The translations under genes were made by a program, and so were the position numbers. A stretch of DNA of 64,000 nt from Lates calcarifer (Eukaryota; Chordata; Actinopteri; Centropomidae), in contig NC_066833.1 of assembly GCF_001640805.2 (NCBI RefSeq), forward strand, positions 1,251,992 to 1,315,991. The letters are read 5' to 3'. This document shows, in pieces, positions 48,001 through 59,081 of this stretch. Positions within the stretch are counted from its first letter, which is position 1. The number at the start of each line of letters is the position of its first letter. Under the pieces are notes generated by a model. That model saw only the letters and a program-made list of their open reading frames with translations, searched no databases and had not been told where the DNA came from.

Positions 48001-51000
48001 ATCACCACAGATACTGTCACTGAACAGAGGAAACCTGCAAGAAAGGAACAAGTGGGTAGAAAAAGTTTAGATACACCTGTCATGGTCAAAACAAGTAAGG
48101 GAGGTACTGTTGTAGAAGCTCCTGAAAAACATAATAAAACTGAAAAATTAATCAAAAAGCATGTGGCGCTTGATGAGGAAACTGATATAACAGATATAAT
48201 AGAGTCAGTATCTTCACGAGAGCCACAACAGAAACTTACCAAACCACAAGAGATTACAGTTGAACAAGGCCAGCTAAAGGTCTGTACAGTTAAAGATAAA
48301 ACTTTCAAAGTCACTCCTCTTAAATCACTTAAATCAAAACAGGAACAAAATGAAAGAAAGGTTTCAGTTACACCTTTGATGGAGGAATCTTCTGAAGAAT
48401 TAGAGGTAGAATCTGCTCCTGAAAAACATACAGAAGCCAGAGAAACTGTCTTAATGCCTGAAAAGGTAACTGATGTGTTAGAGGACATAACTCCAAAGGA
48501 ATCAAAATCCCTGAAGGAGAGAGGACAAAAAATAGCAAAAACTAAAGAGGCTGCAGACAAACAAATCCCACAAAAATTCATCACTGTAAAGGATAAAACT
48601 GAAAGGGTGACTCCAATTAAAAGTGGTACACCTGAAAAACATGATAAAACTAAAGTTGTCACTGAGCATGCAACATTTGATGAGGAAATTGTGTCTCCAG
48701 AGGAAGAGCCAGATAGGAAATCTACCAAACTACAAGAGATTACAGTTGAACAAGGCCAGCTAAGTGTCAACACAGTCAAAGATAAAACTTTTAAAGTTAC
48801 TGCTCTTAAAGAAAGTAAAACAACACAGGAGCAAATCAAAAGAAAGGTTTCAATCACACCTGAAATGGATGAAACTTCCAAAGAATTGGAAATAGCTCCT
48901 GAAAAACATGCAAAAATCAAGGAAACTGAATTTACAGCAGCTGATAAAGCAACTGATGTGGTGCAGGATATTTCTCAGAAGAAATCAATGTCCGTGCAGG
49001 AGAGAGGACAGAAGACAGCCAAAACTGAAGAGGTTGAGAACAAACAAACCCCACCAAAGTTTGTTACTACTAAGGATAAAACTGAAAAATTAATTCAAAT
49101 TAAAGGTGATACACCTGAAAAACATGTAAAAACTAAAAAGGTAGTCACTAAACATGCAACATCTGGTGAGGAAATGGACACAACAGAGAGTGAATCAGTA
49201 TTCCCACAAGAACCTCAACAGAAACGTATCAAACCACAAGAGATTATAGCTGAACAAGATCAGCTGAAGTTCAGTACAGTTAAAGATAAAACTTTCAAAG
49301 TCACTCCTCTTAAATCACTTAAATCAAAACAGGAACAAAATGAAAGAAAGGTTTCAGTTACACCTTTGATGGAGGAATCTTCTGAAGAATTAGAGGTAGA
49401 ATCTGCTCCTGAAAAACATACAGAAACCAGAGAAACTGTCTTAATGCCTGAAAAGGTAACTGATGTGTTAGAGGACATAACTCCAAAGGAATCAAAATCC
49501 CTGAAGGAGAAAGGACAAAAAATAGCAAAAACTAAAGAGGCTGCAGACAAACAAATCCCACAAAAATTCATCACTGTAAAGGATAAAACTGAAAGGGTGA
49601 CTCCAATTAAAAGTGGTACACCTGAAAAACATGATAAAACTAAAGTTGTCACTGAGCATGCAACATTTGATGAGGAAATTGTGTCTCCAGAGGAAGAGCC
49701 AGATAGGAAATCTACCAAACTACAAGAGATTACAGTTGAACAAGGCCAGCTAAGTGTCAACACAGTCAAAGATAAAACTTTTAAAGTTACTGCTCTTAAA
49801 GAAAGTAAAACAACACAGGAGCAAATCGAAAGAAAGGTTTCAATCACACCTGAAATGGATGAAACTTCCAAAGAATTGGAAATAGCTCCTGAAAAACATG
49901 CAAAAATCAAGGAAACTGAATTTACAGCAGCTGATAAAGCAACTGATGTGGTGCAGGATATTTCTCAGAAGAAATCAATGTCCGTGCAGGAGAGAGGACA
50001 GAAGACAGCCAAAACTGAAGAGGTTGAGAACAAACAAACCCCACCAAAGTTTGTTACTACTAAGGATAAAACTGAAAAATTAATTCAAATTAAAGGTGAT
50101 ACACCTGAAAAACATGTAAAAACTAAAAAGGTAGTCACTAAGCATGCAACATCTGGTGAGGAAATGGACACAACAGAGAGTGAATCAGTATTCCCACAAG
50201 AACCTCAACAGAAACATATCAAACCACAAGAGATTATAGCTGAACAAGATCAGCTGAAGTTCAGTACAGTTAAAGATAAAACTTTCAAAGTCACTCCTCT
50301 TAAATCACTGAAATCAAAACAGGAACAAAATGAAAGAAAGGTTTCAGTTACACCTTTGATGGAGGAATCTTCTGAAGAATTAGAGGTAGAAACTGCTCCT
50401 GAAAAACATACAGAAACCAGAGAAACTGTCTTAATGCCTGAAAAGGTAACTGATGTGTTAGAGGACATAACTCCAAAGGAATCAAAATCCCTGAAGGAGA
50501 GAGGACAAAAAATAGCAAAAACCAAAGAGGTTGCAGACAAACAAATCCCACAAAAATTAATCACTGTAAAGGATAAAACTGAAAGGGTGACTCCAATTGA
50601 AAGTGGTACACCTGAAAAACATGATAAAACTGAGCATGCAACATTTGATGAGGAAATTGTGTCTCCAGAGGAAGAGCCAGATAGGAAATCTACCAAACTA
50701 CAAGAGATTACAGTTGAACAAGGCCAGCTAAGTGTCAACACAGTCAAAGATAAAACTTTTAAAGTTACTGCTCTTAAAGAAAGTAAAACAACACAGGAGC
50801 AAATCGAAAGAAAGGTTTCAATCACACCTGAAATGGATGAAACTTCCAAAGAATTGGAAATAGCTCCTGAAAAACATGCAAAAATCAAGGAAACTGAATT
50901 TACAGCAGCTGATAAAGCAACTGATGTGGTGCAGGATATTTCTCAGAAGAAATCAATGTCCGTGCAGGAGAGAGGACAGAAGACAGCCAAAACTGAAGAG

Positions 51001-54000
51001 GTTGAGAACAAACAAACCCCACCAAAGTTTGTTACTACTAAGGATAAAACTGAAAAATTAATTCAAATTAAAGGTGATACACCTGAAAAACATGTAAAAA
51101 CTAAAAAGGTAGTCACTAAACATGCAACATCTGGTGAGGAAATGGACACAACAGAGAGTGAATCAGTATTCCCACAAGAACCTCAACAGAAACATATCAA
51201 ACCACAAGAGATTATAGCTGAACAAGATCAGCTGAAGTTCAGTACAGTTAAAGATAAAACTTTCAAAGTCACTCCTCTTAAATCACTTAAATCAAAACAG
51301 GAACAAAATGAAAGAAAGGTTTCAGTTACACCTTTGATGGAGGAATCTTCTGAAGAATTAGAGGTAGAATCTGCTCCTGAAAAACATACAGAAACCAGAG
51401 AAACTGTCTTAATGCCTGAAAAGGTAACTGATGTGTTAGAGGACATAACTCCAAAGGAATCAAAATCCCTGAAGGAGAGAGGACAAAAAATAGCAAAAAC
51501 TAAAGAGGCTGCAGACAAACAAATCCCACAAAAATTCATCACTGTAAAGGATAAAACTGAAAGGGTGACTCCAATTAAAAGTGGTACACCTGAAAAACAT
51601 GATAAAACTAAAGTTGTCACTGGGCATGCAACATTTGATGAGGAAATTGTGTCTCCAGAGGAAGAGCCAGATAGGAAATCTACCAAACTACAAGAGATTA
51701 CAGTTGAACAAGGCCAGCTAAGTGTCAACACAGTCAAAGATAAAACTTTTAAAGTTACTGCTCTTAAAGAAAGGAAAACAACACAGGAGCAAATCGAAAG
51801 AAAGGTTTCAATCACACCTGAAATGGATGAAACTTCCAAAGAATTGGAAATAGCTCCTGAAAAACATGCAGAAACATCTGATGAGAAAATTGTTACAACA
51901 GAGAGCAAATCAGTGTCTCCAGAGGAGGAACCAGAATGTAAATCTACCAAACCACAAGAGATTATAGTTGAACAAGACCAGCTAAAGGTCAATACAGTCA
52001 AAGATAAAACTTTTAAAGTTAGTTCTATTAAAGAGACAAAATCAAAACGGGGCCGAATCGAAAGAAAGGTGTCAGTTACACCTTTAATGGAGGAAACAAC
52101 TGAAGAATTGGAAGTAGCTCCTGAAAAACATAAAGAACTCAAAGAAACGGAATTTGTAGCAGTTGATGAGGATGTTAATGTGGCAGACAGCATCCCTCCA
52201 AAGGCATCAGTATCCCAAAAGCAGAAACAACAAAAGTTAGCCAAAACTCAAGAGGCTGAATATGAACAAAGCCCCACTAAATTCATCACAGATAAGGATG
52301 ACATTGTAAAAGTAACCCCAATTAAAGATGGGACCCCAAAAATGAAGCAAGATACTCAAGAAAAATATGCTAGAACTCAAAAAACAGGAAATAAAGGAAT
52401 TCTGAAGTCTCAGCTTCGTACCTCAAAGGAAGAAACATCAGAGGTAAAGAGATTACAGGAGGAACCAAAGGCAGGAGATATAATAGATGAAGAATTCCAG
52501 TCAGTGGTTGTCACAGTTAAAGATAAAGAAGGCCAAACACCGCTGGCTGGGGAGTGGAGAACAAAACAGGAAAAGGAGCAGTTGTTGAGAGAAGATGCTG
52601 TCAAGGAAACTGGGTCTGAGGAACGAGTCAAAGGTGATATATTAGAACCCTTTTCTCATAAGAAAGATGAGCCTCAAACAGACAAAAGGCTGAAGTCAGC
52701 CAAATCTAAAAAGATCACAGTTGAAGAAGTCCTTGCCAAGACAGTTATAGATGAATACAGTAGTGTTACACCTTTTGAGGCAACACAAATCACAAAGGAA
52801 CAAGTCCAGAGAATTACTTCAGGGATACCTGTGATTGAGGAGGCAGCTGGAAAACCTGTAAAAATAGAGGATAAAGAAGCTAAAACAGGTATTCCACAAC
52901 AGACAGTCACATCTGATGATGCATTCAAAGACATTGCTCTCAGGAAAGAAAAAGACATTACAGTTGAAGAAATCAGGTCCAACTTAGTCTCAGTGAAAAG
53001 TAAAATAGAGAAAGTGGCTCCTGTTGAAAAGAAGACCCTGAAAAAACAGAAGGAAATCGCCAGCATGGCCTCAGAGGCAACCGAGCCTGAAGTAACCTAT
53101 ATAAAATCTTTGGCAGAGTGTGATTCTCCAAAAAAATATGCTGGGACTGTTATAGACAGAGAAAGAGGAAATGGAGACACCAGTCAATTTGAAACCATTC
53201 CTCAAAAGAAAGAAATATCAATAACCAGAAGAGAAGAGGAGTCAGCAAAGACAGGTGACATTGAGTCAATAGGAGATACAAAGAAAGACAAAACTGACAA
53301 ATTTGTTCTTCTTGAAGAGAGGAAAATGAAACCGGAACAAACTGAAACGAAAAAGACAGAGGTTACACCTGAAATGGAAGTAAAAGAGAAGAAGCCAGGT
53401 GAAATTTCTCAAGAAAAAGACATGGCCCAAAAATTGGTCAAAACTCACAAGAAAACAGTTGAAGCAGTCAAAGGTGAAACTAACCAAATCCCTCCAACCA
53501 TAGTGACAAAACCCACAAGGAATGAGCAAATCGAAAGAAAGGGCTCAGTTACAGCTCTGCCAGAAAAATCATATGAAGAACGAATGAGTGGAATAGTCTG
53601 CTCCAAGATAGTTACAGTTAAAAATGAATATGGTAGTGTTTGTCCATTTGAAATAACTGAGACAAAACAAGTTGTGAGGACAGTTTCAGTGGCACCTGTG
53701 ATGGAGGTTGCATCTGAAAAATCTCAAATTATAAAAGATGGAGGATCTTTAACAGATTATACTTATAAACGTATTACTATTAAAGAAGCCAAGACCAAGA
53801 CAGACATAGATAAGCCTGAAGTTAAAAGAGATGTTTCAGGAGGTGCTGACCCAGACATAACTCATCAACACACTTTGGTAGAGAAACTTGGTGCATTGGA
53901 CGAGACCACTACAGTTCTTCCAGCTGAAGAGATGAAAACCAGGCAGAAAAAAATTGAAACACAGACAACAGTTTCTCCTGTAATGGAAGTAACAAAAACA

Positions 54001-57000
54001 GAGTTACAGACGGAAAGAGGTTGCCTGAAGATGATAGATGAGTCAGAAACCATTTCAAAAAAGAAGACAACCAAAATAGAGAAAGGGCTAAAGTTTGACA
54101 AAACATCAGAGATTGAAGATGTTCAGGAAAAGACATCAAAATCTCCTAAAGAGAAAGGTCAAAGAATGGGCAAATGTACAAAAATGCCTCTTGAAGAAAT
54201 TCAGTCCAGGACAGTTGTAGTACAACATGAATATGGCAGTGTTACTCCATTTGAAGTAACAGAAACAAAACCGGAACAAGTTGAAAGAAAGTTTTCAGTG
54301 GCACCTTTAATGGAAGTTGCATCTGAAAGATCTCTGATAGTGAAATATGGAGATATTAAATCAGACATTCTTCAGCGGTATATCACACCTGATGAGCTAG
54401 TGAAAGAAATTACATCAATAAAAAAGGATGTTTATGAGATGGATGATGTTTCTTCTAAGAAAATGGAAACAAAAGACATTACAATTGAACAAGTCAAGTC
54501 AAAAGTAGACCTAGTTCAAGATAAATCAGACAGAGTTATGCCCATTAGAGAGAAATTACCTGACAGACAGGAACAAATTGAAAGAAAGGCCTCAGTTGCA
54601 TCCGAACCAGAAGTAAAATATCAACTCTCTTCAGTGGAACAAGAAGCTACAGAAAAACTTACATTGACAGACAAAACCACCACATATATTCCAGCTGAAG
54701 AAATAAAACAAAGACAAAAGCAAATTGAAACAAAGACAGCTGTTGCTCCTCTAATGGAGGTGATGGACAAAGAGACTAAAGACATTCAGTCAAAGAAACC
54801 AAAAGAGAAAGTACAGAGATTGGACAAAGGTACAAAAATTCCCCATGAAGAAGTACAGTCCAGGACAGTTAGAGTTAAAAACGAATATGGTAGTGTTACT
54901 CCATTTGAAGTAACAGAAACAAAACAGGGACAAGTTGAGAGAACAATTTCCATTGCACCTGTGATGGAGGTTGCATCTGAAAAACATCTCATAGTTAAAG
55001 ATGGAGATTTTAAATTAGACACTGTCCAAAGACTTATTATCCCTGACAAGCTGGTAAAACATATTGATTCAAGGAAAGAGGACATTTATGAATCCAGTGA
55101 GATCTCTCTTATAAGACACTCGCAAAGTCCAGAGCCCGTCAAGGAAAGTGATGAAATCTTAGCTGAAAAATATGAGATTACAGATAAAGATCATTCAACA
55201 GAAGTCACAAGTCAGTTAACAAGTGAAAAAATCACATTTGTGGACAAAACAATACCAACAAAGCCGGCACAAATTCAACAAAAGGCAGAAGTGACAGCTT
55301 TTACTCACCAAAAGGAGAAATGTGAAGATACTACAGCAAAGGCAGTTGTCCATTCACCAAAGCGTGAGGAAGATAAATGTGATAGTACATTTCCAAAGAA
55401 ACCAGACCGAGGACAGATTACAGGTGAAGGCTTTCAGTCTAAAACAGACAAATTTAAGGATGTTTTTCTCAGTGTTACTCCGACTACAGAAAAAGAGCAG
55501 GAACAGATAGAAAGAAAGGCTTCAAGGACACCTGTAATGAACATTGCATATGAAAAACCACTGATTGCAAAAGAACAACATATTATATTAGATACTCCTC
55601 AAAGGTATATTTCCCCAGATGATCTAGTGAAAGATATTACATTGAGAGAAAAGGTTAACAAGTCAGACGGTATTTCTTTGGAGAAAGGCAAATCCACAAT
55701 AGATGACAGACAGAGGTTTGATCAAACCAAAGAGGTTAAATTGCAAGAAAGCAAGTCAAAGGTTGAAATACTTGGTGACAAAACTACTGAAGCTACTCCA
55801 GTGGAAAGATATACAACTACAGCACAGTCCGTTGTTCAAGACTTACAGCGAGGTCAAGATACAGAAAAATACACCAGAATTGGAGAAGTTGTTGGAGATA
55901 CTCAAATACAGGTTCAAAAACAGACTTTGCATGAAAGTGATAAATCTGATGTTTTTGTAGAAGAAGTTCAGTCAAAGACAGCCACAGTTAAAGATAAAAC
56001 AACCACAGTTAGTCCTATTCAAGGAACAAAAATGAGGCTGGAACACACGGAAAGCAAAGCTGCAGTAATGCCTACAACTGAGGTGATATCTAAAGAATCA
56101 TTTGCAGCAGATGGCAGACTGGAAAAGCATACCAAAAGAGAAATTCTCAAAGAACAAATGACAACTAAAGAGGAAATTAAAACAAAACGAGATGAATGGC
56201 CAAAAATAGTCACTACTGAGGAGCAAGCTGCCAAAGTTACTTCCATGGAAGGAATGAAAGTGAGACAGGAACAAGTTGAAAGACAACCCACAGATACATC
56301 GCTGTTGGAGGCAACACCAAAAGAGCCATTAATTGAGCAGGATGCTTTGGAAAGACAACTGGAATTGGCTAAACCCAAGGAACTGAAGACAAAAACAGTG
56401 ATAGAGAAAGGCAAAATTGTTAAAGAGTTTCATGGAAAAGAAAAAACAGACATGAAAGCCATTGAGCAAGAACAAATCAAAAGCAAGCAGTTAGCTACAC
56501 CTGCAAAAAGAGGTGAGGAAATGTATCAGTTCCAAGATATGTTTGATAATGAAGTAAAGACTTCCAAAGAATACAAACCTACCACAACAGAGTCAAAAAA
56601 ATATATTGATGTGATGCCTTGGCATGAGCTGCCCACAGTCAGAGAACCCTCAGTAACAGATAAAACCAAGCCAAAGATGACTGAGAAAGAGACTGCTGAC
56701 TACAAAACAGATGCTACAGAATACAGGAAAGGTGCCACCAGAAAATGGGAATCAGAAGTCGAAAAGTCTTGTCTGGAAGCAGATGTCCAATACATCCCTC
56801 ATCAGGAAGTTGAAGCCATAGACAGAAAAGAGGAAGAAGCTCAAAGGCTTTATTCCACCATAGAGACAAGAGTCTTGTCTTTGGAACCAGAAAGGAAAGA
56901 AAATGTCTCCCTTCAAGAATCTTCCAGAGGTATAGAGGGAAAAATTTTAAGTGTCACCGAGCACCGTGTTTTCTTTTTTCTGAGCACCAAACATTGTTGT

Positions 57001-59043
57001 GCACCTTCCCGTTATCATCCTCTTAAGGATTCATACCTCTTTGTTGTCATCATTTCAAGAGGATATCCATGTCATATCACCCATTTTGTTTGGGCACCAA
57101 TTGTACTCTTGCTCATTGTGAAGAACTGCTATGCTGTCGACTCAGACAGTCTTTTTTGGTCTCTTATCACCTGATATCTAAACCACCACAGTTTCACGTT
57201 GTATGTTGGGTTTTTCTCATCGTTTCTTCTAATTCTATGTTTGTTGTGTCCATTATATGTTACTGTATATGTGTGTATGGGGAGGAAAAGTTTTTTCACA
57301 GGTGAGGTGAGGTGAGATATTTTTGTGGAAATTTCTTTGAAATTTCTCCCATCTTCAAATTCTGTTTTCCATGTTTTCATGTGGACTTTCTTTGCTATCT
57401 CTGTGTTATTTGTCTTTGCATGGCACGTGCTCACCCCATCACTCTTATTGAGGTTCTGATTGTCATATAATTTCATTTCCAAGTTCCTGTGAAGGAGAAG
57501 CAGCCACCAGCACAAGTCATAGAGCCACTGGTAAAGCCAGCCGCTCCTCAACAAGGTACCCAACTTCTCTTTTAGTGTTTTGGTGTTTACGTCTGTGTGT
57601 TTATGTATAAAGCATTTCTTAAGACATTCGTATGAGAATGTCACTCTTGGACAACTGTGAATCTTTGAAACTTTATCCTGAAGAAACCCAACATATTATT
57701 CAGGTCATTAAAGATAATATATTCTGGAAAGAAAGGAAGCAAAAAAGATTGTTGTGAACATAGATAGCATTATGAATTTGAGTTCTTTTTGGTGACAAGC
57801 TATCAGAGCTGAAATGAAGTCTGTGGAAATCTTCCTGTTGAATTCCCTGTATACTTTGTACTTAAAGAGAGCAAACCACAGACAGCTGTAAAAGTTCAAG
57901 AAGCTGTCAAACAACCTGAAGTCCTTGACAAAACTACTAAGAAGTTGGAGAAGAGAATTACTCCACAAGAAGAACCTAAGCCAGGTATCTAGACCATACT
58001 TCTTAACAAATTCATACCAACACCTTGTGTGCTTTTGGAAAGACAATGTTTTTTGGTGATACTTTACAATACTTCAGTTCCCTCTTTTTTATACTTGAAG
58101 TGACCAAGCCACAGCCTGTCGCAAAGGCTGAAGAACCAACCAAGATAGTTGTGGAAGAAGAAAAACCAGTCATGGTAGAAAAGATAGCTCCTCAGACAGG
58201 TATAAGTATTTGAAGGACTTAGAAGGAAACAACCTCTTTGTTGGAGTTTTTTAGTCCTTCTCATCTTTTTCACATCTTGTGCCATCATTGCAAATTTTGA
58301 CTATATCACCATCCACTTGTGTGTCTTCACTGTTGTTGTTTTGAGTCTGTCTTATATACGTGTGTCCTATTTTTGGGTCTTTAATTCATTGGCCTTAAAT
58401 CCAACACAAGCATGCTGCATTTGTCCTTGGACATAACTTCATTTCAGCTCTTTATCTTTGGTTATGATACTATATTTCATGTCTTTCAACTAAATCATGT
58501 GGTGCTGGACTACTTTGCATCTCAGTCACAACTTTATCACCTGTCATCCACATTCTGTCTAAGAATACTTATTATTTATTATTGTTGGATGACAAATCTC
58601 ACAGTTTTGTAAGGTCTTCCCATTTTTAATCCAGACACACTGCTATTCATGACCAATTATTTGGCCTAATTAACAACTTTCTGAACTATACCTCTATATT
58701 AGATGAAACCAAGGGACCCGTCGAAGCACCAGGAGGAGTCAAGAAAGGTAGGAGTACCGATTACCACTCAGTGTACATACAGTACATATAGTAGTACAAC
58801 TTGTAGGCTATAAAGGTACACCACTTATTCGGTTTACAGCACCACAAATCTACAGACTACACCTGGTTTGCAGTTCAGATTCAGATCATCAATTGGATGT
58901 GTTTCTTGGTGAATTGACCCCTAATTAGCTGTATTTGCCTCATTACACACATATCAAAACAAGCTTTCCACAAAATTATTTTAAGTCAATTAAAATATAT
59001 ACACACATAGTGTTTTTTTTTGTGTGTCTATTATTTATATATA

Positions 59044-59081
<38 letters not shown>

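Noticed and set aside
48286..51870. CRISPR-like or satellite array
   Set aside because: The repeats are long (990 bp), contiguous, in frame and coding, within a vertebrate gene. There are no short repeat-spacer units.
51228..52244. Long antisense open frame (338 codons) and similar ones at 47997-48920, 49260-49910 and 50250-50888
   Set aside because: They lie opposite the A-rich repeat coding of the giant exon and recur with the same period. They are a by-product of Lys/Glu/Thr codon use, with Ser/Leu/Phe-rich nonsense composition and no recognisable domain.
56930..57174. Extension of the giant exon frame to TGA at 57172-57174 as the normal coding end
   Set aside because: A GTATAG donor at 56930 in phase 1 follows the PEVK donor style, and PEVK exons continue downstream. 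The tail is hydrophobic intron-like sequence. Kept only as a possible retained-intron isoform.
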